From: Anastrepha obliqua
Taxonomy: Eukaryota; Arthropoda; Insecta; Diptera; Tephritidae
Length of the DNA: 64,000 nt
NCBI RefSeq assembly: GCF_027943255.1
Contig: NC_072896.1
Coordinates: 32,824,501 to 32,888,500 of the forward strand
Reading direction: 5' to 3'
Of the stretch, positions 21,690 to 32,445 are shown in pieces (within the stretch, counting starts at the first letter, position 1; every line of letters begins with the position of its first letter). The notes beneath the pieces were generated by a model. The model made no database searches. It worked only from the letters and a program-made list of their open reading frames with translations, and was not told where the DNA came from. Both the position numbers and the translations under genes were made by a program.

Positions 21690-22050
21690 AGTTGTGTGTT
21701 TGACCGGATGGGAGCAGCTCACAGTGGAGGAATCTCCTCCAACCCCATTAAAAGCATAGCAAAACCTCTCTGATCTTTATTCCGGGCTTAACGATCATTT
21801 GGGTTGCCTTATAGCTACTTGAACACGCTCTTTTTTGGTTTTTGTTCTTGTATGATATCCATTCTTCATCACCAGGTGCCCATCGGCTTCAAAAATGGGT
21901 CGATTTCAGTATGACTTAGCAATAAATCGCAGGCCTACGAAGTCTTTTTAGTGGCAAGTTATGTGGCATACGCGATGCATTGAGCTTCTTCCTGAGCTCA
22001 ATCTTTTTTAATTGGCTTCAAATGATTTCTCGGCTAATCTTCAATGCCTG
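21690..22050 (-). pseudogene. Mariner transposase fragment, related to the element at 50984-52207
   Basis: Minus-strand words in order: IRSQLKKIELRKKLNASRMP, then ACDLLLSHTEIDPFLKPM, then DEEWISYKNKNQKRACSS around the first catalytic Asp (Lys changed to Glu in DEKW), then MIVKPGIKIREVLLCF, then HCELLPSGQTHNS. They align with VINHLKKLGFKKKLDVWVP, NRNKIDPSLKRMVTGDEKW and LLPYGQTLNSDLY of the mariner at 51058-52037. Only the middle third of the gene is left. Confidence 0.75.
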
Positions 22051-22061
22051 AGGAAGTGTAT

Positions 22062-22173
22062 GAATGCCTACTTTCCGGTCCGACTCGACGATTTTCATGG
22101 GGTACCATTTGTGGAGTTGAAAATTTCAATAAAATCATGAAAATCGTCGAGTCGGGTCGGAAAGTAGGCATTC
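22062..22173. repeat. 38-bp inverted repeat with 36-base loop
   Basis: Arms at 22062-22099 and 22136-22173 are reverse complements at 36 of 38 positions. The left arm begins GAATGCCTACTTTCCGG and ends GACGATTTTCATG. It would form a long stable hairpin in RNA or single-stranded DNA. It lies between a mariner fragment and a SINE fragment. It could be a small foldback element or a transposon end pair after a deletion. Confidence 0.9.
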
Positions 22174-22385
22174 AGTTTTAAGCCGACTCCGAACGGCTAA
22201 TGGTTGTTTTTTTATGACGAGCTTTTTCATGGCAGAGATACACTTGAATATTTTCCATTGCCTGTCGAGAAGCGGCCGCTATTAGAAAACACTTTTCCTA
22301 TCATTTGGGGTTTCACGAAGATTCGAACTTCCGAAGGGTAGTCACGCACCAGGCCATTTGACTACACCGGCTACCGCCACTCTAT
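22174..22385 (-). mobile_element. tRNA-like SINE, copy 1
   Basis: On the minus strand the copy starts with a box A-like region (GGTGTAGTCAAATGGCCTGG, then GTGCGTGACTACC) and has a good box B, GTTCGAATC (22320-22328 on the complement), about 35 bases later. Then follow words shared by all copies: CTAATAGCGGCCGCTTCTCG, ACAGGCAATGG, CATGAAAAAGCTCGTCATAA and CCGTTCGGAGTCGGCTT. The 3' part with GCGCCAAT is missing. Other copies lie at 29130, 49850, 52440, 57536 and 36850. Confidence 0.7.
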
Positions 22386-22859
22386 TGGATTCTTAAAAAA
22401 CGTACATTGCTTTGGCCGCCTATTCCAATTTTTCCTCCTGGTCGTAGTTTTGAAGAAAAGTGTATCTGACTTCGTTGATTTTTACTCCCCATTTGGAAAG
22501 TTCTAGCACAATGTGAGTCATAAGATATGGCATTTAACTAAAAAAGCTTAGAACTTTTCATTTTTCGCAACCAATCCACGGTAACTTTACCTTGCATATA
22601 CAAGGCTCCGTGTGTTGGCCCCCCTGGAAGCACTGGTCCTAAAGGTCATATTTTTAAGGAACTTGGAGCCATGACAACATTTAGATTTTTGGTTATGTGG
22701 TACCCCATGAGGTGTCCCAAAGCTTTCGCTATCTATTTAAGGAGATGAAAAGAGGCTGAAATTTCATTTTGAACTTTCTTCTAAGACCTCATTTACCCAT
22801 TCAAGCTATAGAGGTGGGAACCAAGGATGATAGATTACCAAGTTTGGACATCGGCTTTG

Positions 22860-23960
22860 AAAATTCAGAGAGTAACTTCGTCTGCAACGTCAAGGGGATT
22901 CGGCAGCCAAATTCTGCATGATCATTTCACATGTATTCACCACACCAGTTCAATCAGTCGTTATTCAGATGGCAACGAAGCAACATAAGCGAGAACTGTG
23001 TGGATTTATTTCGTATCTCAGTATCTCGTACTCTCAGTTTTTTCGTAAATATAGCGTTGTTATTACTCCGATTAGCTCAGCCAATCAGCTAATTATTTCA
23101 AATTTGCTGAGAGTCGGCTAACGGTCTGATATTGGCCCCACCTAAGCGCACATTTTTTTTCACCATGCGTAGAATTACCTATAGCAAGCTCTATCCACAA
23201 AGAGCAGGACGATCGCCAAATATACATATTTTATGGTCCATAAGCCATAAAGCCAATTTTTAAATAAATAATAGTTAGCCGTTTCATTTATCTAGCCTGC
23301 TTATCGATTCATTAGCTCGGCCTATAAATATGAATGGTTCGTGAACGAATTGGTATGTGAGCTAATAAGCCATCTCTTACCACTGCTTGATAGTTCACAT
23401 GACTTGCCACAAATTTACTTCTCCATAACTAATATTTCTTCTCCATCAGATTTTAAGCAGGATATAAAATGTAGCTGCTGTATGCAGGATGTTGGTGTTT
23501 TTCGTATATGACTAACACAATCTAGTTTTTTTGTAAATAAACCGCTGTCATGGTCCCAGTTACGTCAGCCAATCACTTGATCCTTCCAAATTCGCTGAGT
23601 CTTGTTCAACGGTGTGTTATTGGCGCCGCCTACTCAATTCTTCTCAGCATGGATTTGAAGTTTGGCGAAAAATGAAATTGAGCAAGTAACTTCGGCTACC
23701 ACGTCTCCAGGCACTCGGCAACATAATTCTGCAATCTCATTTCACACGCATTCACACACTCGTACAATCTCTCGTTGTTCAGACAACATTGATATTTTTC
23801 CATATATCCCTAACACAATCTCAGTTTTTTCGTAAAGAAAAGCCGCTATCATGACTCCGGTTACGTCAGCCAATCAGGATGATACATATCAGGATTGCTC
23901 GTTAGGTATGGTGAAAAGAAAATTTTTGAGGGGAACTTTGGATTCTACGTCATTTGTTTT
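22860..23960 (+). repeat. Three diverged copies of a CRE/CCAAT-like repeat
   Basis: A shared block begins CTCAGTTTTTTCGTAAATA, continues with CCGCTGTCATGACTCCGGTT and ends ACGTCAGCCAATCAG followed by AAATTCGCTGAG. Copies start at about 23033, 23520 and 23819. A flanking word, AAGTAACTTCG..TCTGCAACGTC or similar, also repeats (22866 and 23686). A fourth, inverted copy is at 29527. The core contains TTACGTCA (CRE-like) next to CCAAT. It may be the end or promoter of an unrecognised transposable element. Confidence 0.65.
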
Positions 23961-24059
23961 ATGTTTAACTCGGCTAAAGCTAAATTTTGTTGGCATATCT
24001 GTCAAATTCACTTAGAGCCAATGGTCTGCTAAGAAGTACACCTCTAAAAATCTTTTCAC

Positions 24060-25918
24060 CATGCATTTGCATTAAGCAGCTTAAAATTGAGTACTGTACT
24101 CATATTATTTGATAGGCTACAATAAAAAGCTGTACTGCCTGCCATCAAACACGGGTATGCATTTGTTAACTACACTTTTTTTTTTTTGCTATTTCAATTT
24201 AATAAGAAAAATATTTTCTTCAACTAACTACAAATAAATCGCCCTTAAGCTGCCAAAATCCACCTGCCTAATTTGAAAATAAATGTGAAAGCTCAATATT
24301 TATACTAGAGATACTTCAAATAAATGATGTGTGTGAAGACTAGAACTCAAAAGTGGTTGATTTACTTTACCTTGCACATTTTTCTTGCCGCTACACACAT
24401 TTCAGATTGTGAAGAAGAAAATTTCTATAACAAAATGTAAACAAAACTAAACGTGCTGCAGGTAAATGAGATAGAGTAAGGCGGAGAGCAATTTAGAGAT
24501 TTTATGTGTATGAGTGTATAGGTGAAGTGCTGCTGAAACGACACATTTTCCTGTGCGAAAAATAGCAACAAAATTAGTGTGGGAGAGGGGAAAAAATGTT
24601 CGTGTATTTTGATACTCACATGTTTTGCCTTCCCCTCCAAAAGGCACCGCAAAAGAGCGTTCAAACGAGCTGGGGGCGGTGTAGTGCATGGTGAGAGTGG
24701 CTAGAGTGGTGAATGAGTGTGTAGTGGCAAAACGAGATGCAAACAAAATTTTACACTTTGCAAATATTTTTTTAACGAGCCACAATTTTCAAATAAAAAT
24801 GATTAGAAACGTGACTAAGTGCGCAAAAATGCTCAAGCGAGGGCACACACACACATACATGCATACATGCGCATATATAGGTACAAATGCATGTACGAAT
24901 GAAAGAAAACACATTGTGGCACGTTGTATGACACAGTGGCGCTATTTGCTTTATCATCTCTTACCAGTGTTGCCAGCTAGTCACTTTACGAGCAATAGTG
25001 GCAGGCGAGCAATATTTTATTTCATTTTTTCAGCATTTACATGCATGTGTGCGTGTGTGTGCCGGCATTTGTTTGCGCTTACAGCATTAACATTTTTGTC
25101 AACTCAGGCAAACATAGTTGGAAGCCAAGCAAAAAATGTGTGTGGCACATGTAATTTTCGGGTGCATATTTCACTTTTACTGCACTTCTCTACATATTTA
25201 CCTACACACATACACACAAATACGTAGTAGTGCAAATTCACTCACTTCTCGCCCCTTTACACCTGCAGCACTTGCGAGGCAACACATTTTAAGTATGATA
25301 TGTATTACAGATGCAACAGTGTGTTGCATACGTGGCAATGCCTTTGGGCGCGACAGCAGCATTGGCACTCAATTGCTCACCTCGCACATAAGGCGGAGTA
25401 TTTTTGGGAAAAATGCGATCAACTTTTGTACGAGCACAAGCGGTAAATATGTTTGAAGTAGGTTAGCAACAAAAAAGCACCCCCTCAGCATACTGCATTT
25501 TGCGTTTTTTCGCACTACAACAAATTATTTTGGTTTTTGCCATTTTTAGTTTTTTGCTCGCGCTTCAAATAAAACTGCGAATAATCGCTAACAGCGACAA
25601 TTTGACGTTGATATTAGGTTTGGCGCTGAGCTGCCATTAGAGCGCTGAATGTTGAGTTTTTCCATTCACAGCAGATAGTTCAGCAATGTTCGCTCTAAAT
25701 TCCCCACACACTTTATTCTCATAATTGCCCCTATTACCTGGCGCGATTACTTTCTAATGTAGTGTTAAACTGGCATGATTTCATCAGCCTCTCATTGCTA
25801 ATGGTGGGTATAAGAGTTGATAATGTTTGTTAGGCATAAAAAGCACCTAACATTTAGGGGAAGTAATAACTGCTAAAGTTTATTGGCAAACATTGTGGCA
25901 AATCTAGATAAGTTTGAG
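24060..25918. other. No convincing gene
   Basis: Open frames up to 179 codons (24688-25227, plus) exist but contain CACACATACATGCATA repeats and no domain, and overlap other frames on both strands. I regard them as chance. Confidence 0.45.
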
Positions 25919-26012
25919 ATAAGTCTTATTATTATTATTATTATTATTATTAGAAGGCCATTACACACTGCGACCAGAGCTGATCTATTGTGAAAGGCCT
26001 ATTTTTGTAACC

Positions 26013-27179
26013 CTAGAGTTTCAGGCTTTTTAAAAATTTTAGCACAATTTTGGGTTTGTTGTTCCAAAGATTGCATGGAGATACTACGATACCACCAAGG
26101 TGAGGAATTCTCTGTCTGCCCAGCGCAGGACATTCACAAAGCACACGTTCTGAGCTTTCTATGTCCATTTCGCAAAAGCGCCAGACATTGGTCTCAGATA
26201 GACCAATATTATGTAGATGATACCTCAGGCTGCAGTGACCTGTAAGATATCCTGTTAAAAGACGCAGATCAACTCTGCTTAGTAAGAGAAGTTTGTCAGA
26301 TATTCCTTTGTTGGGACTTAGGAATAGTTTGGGTTGACGCTGACTGGCACAGTTTAGCCAGTGTGCAGCAAGTTTTCTTTCTTCCCATTTCCTAAGGAAT
26401 TCATTAATGTGGCCTTTTGTGAGTCCGCAGAAAGGCTCAGGACCAGTAAGTTGCATATTTGCTCCTTGTTTTGCAAGGTCATCAGCCATTTCATTTCCCT
26501 CAATTTCTTTATGTCCCGAAATGCAGCATAGTGTTACTATGTTGAGATTTCCTAACGTGTTGAGAAGGTTTAGGCAATCATTTACCAATTTGGAGGTGTT
26601 AGTTGTTGATAGAAGGGCTTTTAGAGCCGCTTGGCTATCTGAAAGTATGTAGATGTGAGTACCTCTCATTTTCCTGCTAGGGCATTCTCTCACACATATT
26701 TCAATGGCATGTATTTCTGCCTGGAATATTGTTGGGTAGAATCCCATCGGAATCGATTTTTTGAATTTAGGCCCATTGATTCCTGCCCCTGTTCTACCAT
26801 TTTCCAATTTTGCCCCATCAGTAAACCATAGCTGGGAGCCACGTTTGAAAGTGATAGAATTAGTTCTCCAGTCTGTGCGTTCATTAATTATAACTTGGAA
26901 GTTCCTGAAGAGTATTGGTTTGGGTGATAGTATATGATCCCTATGAAGAATGGGACTATGTAGGAAATCTTCTAAGATCTTTAAATGTCCTCTCATATCC
27001 CCACTTTTAAGTTCAGATATACCTTTTAATCTTAAGGCACTCGAGCGAGCTTCCCTTTCAATTAGAATTGGAAGCGGTGGTATGTTCAGGAGCACACCCA
27101 ATGCATCCGTGGGACATGTTTTCAAAGCCCCTGTAATACCAACACATATCAGGCGATGCAGTTTGTTTACTTCGCCCAC
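26013..27179 (-). CDS. RNase H and C-terminal region of I-like polyprotein, copy D (partial)
   Basis: This is an open frame of 388 codons. It opens with the linker KLHRLICVGITGALKTCPTD, followed by RNase H with all four acidic residues: D121 (FTDGA), E155 (FQAEIHAIE), D181 (LSDSQAAL) and D233 (EMADDLAKQG), with SGHKEIEGNE before the last. The C-terminal knuckle is damaged: the first Cys reads Trp (WRFC) and the His reads Arg (SSERVLCEC). The ATG is internal to the polyprotein. It lies downstream of the RT piece and is separated from it by frameshifts. The protein would degrade RNA in RNA-DNA hybrids during retrotransposition. Confidence 0.88.
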   Translation of the reverse strand: MGEVNKLHRLICVGITGALKTCPTDALGVLLNIPPLPILIEREARSSALRLKGISELKSGDMRGHLKILEDFLHSPILHRDHILSPKPILFRNFQVIINERTDWRTNSITFKRGSQLWFTDGAKLENGRTGAGINGPKFKKSIPMGFYPTIFQAEIHAIEICVRECPSRKMRGTHIYILSDSQAALKALLSTTNTSKLVNDCLNLLNTLGNLNIVTLCCISGHKEIEGNEMADDLAKQGANMQLTGPEPFCGLTKGHINEFLRKWEERKLAAHWLNCASQRQPKLFLSPNKGISDKLLLLSRVDLRLLTGYLTGHCSLRYHLHNIGLSETNVWRFCEMDIESSERVLCECPALGRQRIPHLGGIVVSPCNLWNNKPKIVLKFLKSLKL

Positions 27180-27708
27180 AAAGAATGCCCTTGTGGCTTT
27201 TGAAGTAACTCTCTCAATATGGGAATTCCACGTAAGCGTTTTGTCAAGACTGATGCCAAGATAGTTCGCTTCTGTCGAGAGTTGAAGTGTTGTTCCATTA
27301 AGGGTCGGTCATTTGAGATTTTTGTTCCTTCTCCTAATAAACGGTACAAGTGTTGGTTTCCTCATGCCAGCCTAAAACATAAACTACTAGGTCGTCAGCG
27401 TAGCCCTGAGGGTGAAGTCCTAGGTTATTCAATTTGTGGAGAAGTTCATCTATGACTAGAGTACACAAAAGAGGAGAGAGTACGCCTCCTTGAGAGCAAC
27501 CTCTTGTGGCTTTAATAGATTTGATTGTTCCTCCTAGTTCGGTGCTGATCGTCCTAGATTTCAGCATGAATATTATCCATCTAGTGATGGGTTCAGGTAC
27601 CTCCTTTAGATATAGGGCATTATAGATTGCCTCATAGGAGGTGTTATCAAAAGCTCCTGATATGTCAATAAATGCACATAGAGCTATCTGTTTGGAGTCA
27701 ATAGCCAA
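27167..27708 (-). pseudogene. Reverse transcriptase fragment of I-like copy D
   Basis: The first frame (27708-27334) reads FIDISGAFDNTSYEAIYNAL (motif A), RGCSQGGVLSPLLCTLVIDE (motif B) and GYADDLVVYV (motif C), so all three catalytic Asp are present. After motif C the frame shifts. The following stretch, visible only in pieces, contains the thumb and GTTLQLSTEANYLGISLDKT-like words before joining the RNase H frame near 27180. RT upstream of motif A was never copied (5' truncation). Confidence 0.85.
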
Positions 27709-27944
27709 TCCAATAGAGGTAAGTCTTAGTCAAAGCGATCGAATTTGGTAAATTTCTACATATTCGGTTGTATGTCGGCACTAACTCAAGAAAATTCACT
27801 AATTCACTAAATTCTTTAGAAATACGTCATTTAGAACCTTCTTGATTGGCACGATAACCGGATAACCGTTTAAGCGATTTTCGGTCGAGTTTAACAAAGC
27901 GCGTCATTCGTTTTTTCTCTATTACTTGACGTCGGTTGGCTACA

Positions 27945-28740
27945 TTAAATGAAATCAAGTTCTTCATCGTCTGATCTTTCCAAAACAAAGGAGCTAGTCA
28001 ATCTTCCTCTGCTACCACCAGCTGTTACCTCATCCAATACCTTCAGAGCCTGAGCGTTTGTATCCATTTGGACGACATGACCCAGCCAACGTAGTCACTA
28101 GATCTTTATTCGCTGCACTATGTTTATGTCGTCGTGAAGCGCATACATCTCATGATTCCATCGCCTGTCGCCAACTTGCCAAAGTGCAAGCAACTTCCAC
28201 AGAATCTTACTCTCTCCGTTAGGACGGGTATGATGAGAGCCTTGTAGAGTGTTAGTTTTGTTGGACGAGAGAGGACTTTACTACTCAATTGCCTACTTAA
28301 TCCAAAGTAGCACTCGTTGGCAAGACAGATTCTCCGTTGTATTTGAAAGCTGACATTGTTATCGGTGTTAATGCTGGTTCTTAATTAAACGAAGTCTTTT
28401 ACAACCTCGAAATCATAACTGTCAACAGTGCCGTGAGTGCCGATACGCGGGTGCGCCGACTGTTTGTTTGATGACAGGAGGTACTTCGTTTTGTCCTCGT
28501 GCACTACCAGACCTATTCGCTTAGCTCCTTTATTCAGTCTGGAAAAGACAGTCTAACAGCGCGGTTGTTGAGGCCGATGATGTCAATATCAGGTTAAAGA
28601 AGTCACACGACAGCGAGTCACCCTGTTTTTTCGATTCTTCTTTCAAGGGAATTTCTCCAAGTATTGCATGTTGCGTATTCTTGGAGTCTGTGATCTTTCA
28701 AGTAGAGGCACTGGTCATGAAATCTTCTGCAAGTTCCCGA
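27945..28740 (-). pseudogene. RTE-like reverse transcriptase and C-terminal region
   Basis: From 5' to 3' on the minus strand: QGDSLSCDFFNLI (motif B, about 28637-28599), a deletion, DIDIIGLNNRAV just after motif C (Y and A lost), KTKYLLSSNKQS, DSYDFEVVKDFV, INTDNNVSFQIQRRICLANE, CYFGLSRQLSSKVLSRPTKL, then WVMSSKW/VRMDTNAQAL-like words and a final frame SRGRLTSSFVLERSDDEELD ending at a TAA (27945-27947). These are standard RTE-like C-terminal blocks. Frame changes and stops show decay. The other RTE-like copies are at 8865-9475 and 57876-59141. Confidence 0.8.
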
Positions 28741-29125
28741 ACTTTCTAATAGAATTTTCAGGCATTTTACCTATTGGCCAGCATCTGCAGCTCTACGTAG
28801 TTCGACCTCTTGTTTCTACTTTCTTATGATACACCCTTCTTCCTTTCTCAACTCAAGTAGCGATCCCACACAGCTCGTGTTCGACCGATCGCAGCGTGGA
28901 GCTATAGACTGCGTTGAGTTACGCTCACGATGTCGAGATGAGAAGGCCGTAGAAGCATTCGGAGAACTATACTACACCATATCTTTGAGAGAGTATCCTG
29001 GTTGTAAGTGTCGATGAATGGAGTAATGAATTATACCCTTTGTTGTGTACTTGATCGAACTCCTCCTTTACTTTGTTGTGAGCGTCTTGACGTTTTTTCG
29101 CCAAATAGAGCTATCTACAGTTTTA
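28741..29125. other. Unresolved; possible older part of the RTE-like element
   Basis: A 63-codon plus frame (28826-29017) and a similarly long minus frame exist, neither with a motif I can name. The region directly precedes the RTE-like remnant and could be its diverged 5' part. Confidence 0.3.
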
Positions 29126-29129
29126 TGAC

Positions 29130-29300
29130 ACCTACGAATGGTGGTTGGTTTTTTTTAAATAAGAAACTTTTTCATGGCTAAAATACACCTGCCTGCCGAG
29201 AGATGGCCGCTATCAGAAAAAACTTTTTTCTCTCATTTTGGTGTTTCATACGCAAAATTGTGTTCGAATCCAAGTACTACCCAATCAGCTACGGCACCCG
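29130..29300 (-). mobile_element. tRNA-like SINE, copy 2
   Basis: On the minus strand it has GTAGCTGATTGGGTAGTA (box A side) and GGATTCGAACAC (box B), then CTGATAGCGGCCATCTCTCG, GGCAGGCAGG and AGCCATGAAAAAGTTTC. The 3' half is missing. The match to copy 1 continues to about 29130. Confidence 0.62.
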
Positions 29301-29526
29301 ACAAAGACATTGCAAACTATAAAACTATTTGAGTGATGAGACAACTTTTATGATAAGTCTCTTCAATTCAGTGTCCATGGAGAGGCCGAAAATCGAGCCG
29401 TCCACTAATGCAATGGAAGGACGAAGTTCAGTGTGCTCAATTGTTTCAACTCGTGGTGAAAGTATTTATAGAGGTGTGGCCTAGATCAGACCATTAACCG
29501 GCTCTCAGCGCTATTGAAGGAATCAG

Positions 29527-29590
29527 CTGATTGGCTAACGTCACTCGGCTCATGACGGTGGTTTGCTTATCAAAAAAACAACAGAGGTTA
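29527..29590 (-). repeat. Inverted fourth copy of the CRE/CCAAT-like repeat
   Basis: The reverse strand reads CAAACCACCGTCATGAGCCG followed by AGTGACGTTAGCCAATCAGC, matching the repeat at 22860-23960. The CCAAT and ACGT parts are kept. Confidence 0.55.
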
Positions 29591-29704
29591 TTTTGGTGAT
29601 ACTTGAAAAAAATCAACACAGTCTTCACTCGCGTTAGTAAGAGAGTAACTTAGTGAAACTCATGCCCGTAAACGATGGTAGAGGTGCATAAAGAGGAGAA
29701 ATAT

Positions 29705-31340
29705 GTGCATAGTATTGCCCGGCAGGAAAGTTCAGGAAACTCTGAATATGATTGGCACTTGGTGCTGTGCAAATGGGCTATCGGCAAACCCCACCAAGAG
29801 TGGTATTGTCCTCTTCCCCAGAAGGAGGAAGCTTGTTGGACTCGTTCCTCCTAAGCTATAAGGAGGCACAATCCAGCTACCCAAAGAAATCAAATATCTT
29901 GGAGTAATCCTCGATAGTAAACTTCTTTCGGAGTCACACGTTATAATAAAGACATTCAAAGCACTAACAGCCTTCTCGCCGTGCAAAGGTAAAAGTGGGA
30001 TCTTTCTAGCATACGTGGGGTCTTTCTTAGTAAAAACCTATGGATCTACACAGCTATGATAAGACCTATTGTCACATATGCATCAGTAGTCTGGATGACT
30101 AGACTCACTCTCGTGGGTGAATAGACTCCATCTGTTGCACCGGAAATCTTCCCACTACTTCAGGTCCGGCATTAGATGCTCTGGTTAGGCTGCCACCACT
30201 TGATGCTTTCATCCAAGGAGAGGCCTTGAAGGTCATCTGCAAGCTGCAACACAATGGAAATTCGTACGGCTTCTGTCCGGCATTGGACAACAAAGAAGGC
30301 ATGGACTTCGGCCCAACGATTTTCTCCATGCCCCTTGACTTCATGCCATCAGGAGTCGTGCTTGAAACGAGACATAGTGTGGTGCTACCTGAGGCCCAAT
30401 TGTGGTCAAACTCGGAAAATGAGCCCGACAAACACTGGTTTAGCATTTTCACGGATGGCTCCAGGGTCGAGCATGGCTCCGGCTTTGGTGTCTACGTGGA
30501 ATCCAGCGGAACAAAACTACAATTTGCTCTTGGAATGTACGCACCTGTGTTTCAAGCGGAGGTGTATGCTATTCAAGAAGCGATGAATTTTGTTGGGGCA
30601 AACAAACGGAGAGGCAGACCTATATGTGTCTGTAGCTGCGCTCATGGCCTTAGATAGCTCACCAACCATTTCAAAGGTAGTTGGGCCCTGTAAATCTAGG
30701 CGAACTATTTCGGTAGACATAATATCTTGATGCTAGCATGGGTCCCGGGATACGTGTGTAGCGCGGGTAAGGAGAGCTCTAGGATGGACTCTGAGGCCAA
30801 CTGCTCTGGTCCGGAGCCCGTTCTGCCAGACCTTTCTGCAGTCATCAAAGGTTAGCTAACGAGTTCCTTCAACTCACAAGCGAGCTCGGCGTGCTGAGAT
30901 AGGCTGCAGTTGGACAAAACTGATGGTACCTGTCATGTCCGACCGACTGTCGCAGATTCTCCTGTCACTAAATAGAAGGGACTGTAGGCAACTGGTTAGA
31001 CTTATGACGGGCCACATTCTATGGGCGACGCACATGGAAAAGGTGGGCATCTCAGACAGTGCACTCTGCTCAGCATGTGGAGAGGAGGATGAGACGGCGG
31101 ACCAGTTTCTGTGCATCTGCCTGGCCTTCGCTCGAATCAGGCTTGAGGTCTTTTACACTGATGTTCTATGAAGCTGCCACCTTGACTCTTTGGCACCACA
31201 AGATCTACTCAGATTTCTTCGGAGCTCGGGAAGATTTAAAGAAAATTAGAAAGGAACCCGAGTGCAGTACAATGGACTTAATTTTGTCTGAGTGCTGTAC
31301 TTGCTTGTTTGTCCCGATAGAAAAATACAAAAATGCCCGG
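29705..31340 (+). mobile_element. RNase H-type non-LTR retrotransposon, copy E (heavily mutated, 5'-truncated)
   Basis: Plus-strand words appear in order across many stops: NGLSANPTKSGIVLFPRRRK and KEIKYLGVILDSKLLSESHV (RT thumb, 29770-29940), a linker, DKHWFSIFTDGSRVEHGSGF (30426-30485, first RNase H Asp), APVFQAEVYAIQEAMNFVGA (30540-30600), weak later RNase H blocks, then VRLMTGHILWATHMEKVGIS (30990-31050) and CSACGEEDETADQFLCICLA (31068-31127), a knuckle with His changed to Gln. The C-terminal words match the fragment at 41455-41660, so they are one family. It is inactive. Confidence 0.82.
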
Positions 31341-31948
31341 TTCTAGTTTTTAGTGAGTTATTTGTTAAAGCAACATCGTACACAAAGGACATGCCAGGTT
31401 TGGCCCTGTCTCTACTTAGTATGAATAATTGCTCCTGCTTTTTACAGGACAGAGACAGCTGATGAAGTTTTTTAGTCTTAGAAAGGAGTAGTTAGTTACA
31501 CAGTGCAAAAGGGGGTTCCAGTGATTTTCTGATTTGCTGCAATATGAGTACCCAAAAAATTCAAAAAAATTACTTCAATACTCTTAGGGGGAACACCACT
31601 GTTAACGAGTGAAAATTAAGTGATTTTCATGAATTTTTTTTATAAGTAGGGATGATTATTTGAAAATCGGACAATTTATGATTTATTTAACATACATACA
31701 TTCAACTATACTGACACAAATTTTTATTTAAAAATTACATTTGTTATTAATATTAATGCAATGACGTCATAAAAAACTGATGCCCCCTGGTGGCCATGAT
31801 ATAGCGGTGAAAAATCATCTGAAAGCAAAAAACCAAAAAAATTCTTAATCTATACATCAATGGCTATCGTCGTACGTGGCGGTTTTTTTATTTTTTTGAG
31901 AAAACGGTGCAGGTTTGAAAAATGAGTTTGTGTTTTTACCCTTCTTTT

Positions 31949-32364
31949 AGGGTCTTAGACACTCCAAAAAGTTCCTAAGTTTCAATGCTAAAAAAGCTAG
32001 CATGGCTCTCACGTTAAACAAAAAGAGCATTCGCACTTTCACAGGCGCCCTCACGGGTCACTTCACCTGCAACAAACACTTACATAAATTAAACATAACT
32101 AACACCAGCACCTGCAGATTTTGCTGCGAAGATGAGGAGTCTATAGAACATCTCATTATCGAATGTCCGGGGTTGACACATAGAAGGAAAAGGTTTTTAA
32201 ACAAGTTCATGCTTACAGATGAAGACCTTCAATCACTCCCTCAGAAGGAGCTGGTACAATTCCTAAGCATACTTAACAGTCAATAGACAGCATAGGGTGC
32301 ACAATAGATCAATATGGTCGCAGTGCTAAAGGGCCACACCTTAACCCTTTACAACCATTAACCA
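31949..32364 (+). mobile_element. 5'-truncated non-LTR retrotransposon 3' end with 13-bp TSD
   Basis: TTACCCTTCTTTT stands on both sides (31936-31948 and 32365-32377). The 416-bp insert opens directly in a coding frame (LRHSKKFLSFNAKKAS) and continues KKSIRTFTGALTGHFTCNKH, CRFCCEDEESIEHLIIECPG and LVQFLSILNSQ, stopping at 32284-32286. This is the region after RNase H with an intact CX2C...HX4C knuckle and no internal stop, so the insertion is fairly recent. A short 3' UTR and a tail of CCATTA units follow. Confidence 0.88.
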
Positions 32365-32445
32365 TTACCCTTCTTTTTGTTTTGAAAAGGCTTGAAAAAA
32401 TATTAATTTTTGAAATTTTCGAAACCAGCTATGTTCCACTGTAGG

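Larger units (their letters stand above)
25929..27719 (-). mobile_element. I-like non-LTR retrotransposon, copy D: 5'-truncated, (TAA)n tail, 9-bp TSD
   Basis: The element runs from RT (27708) to RNase H and a short 3' UTR, ending in TAA units (nine TTA on the plus strand, 25926-25952). Both sides carry TAAGTCTTA (25920-25928 and 27720-27728), a target duplication. Together they define the insertion exactly: 1.79 kb, truncated at its 5' end inside RT, as left by incomplete reverse transcription. A (TAA)n tail is characteristic of the I factor group. It is one of the best-preserved copies here. Confidence 0.92.

Noticed and set aside
22320..22372. A tRNA gene suggested by box A/B-like sequences
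   Set aside because: The elements occur as a dispersed SINE with extra body sequence, and I cannot fold a complete cloverleaf.
24688..25227. A 179-codon open frame on the plus strand
   Set aside because: It is rich in His, Thr and Cys from CACACATACATGC repeats, has no domain, and overlapping frames on the other strand are nearly as long.
30105..30452. Minus-strand frame of 115 codons
   Set aside because: It is antisense to retrotransposon copy E, whose FTDGS and FQAE motifs are on the plus strand.
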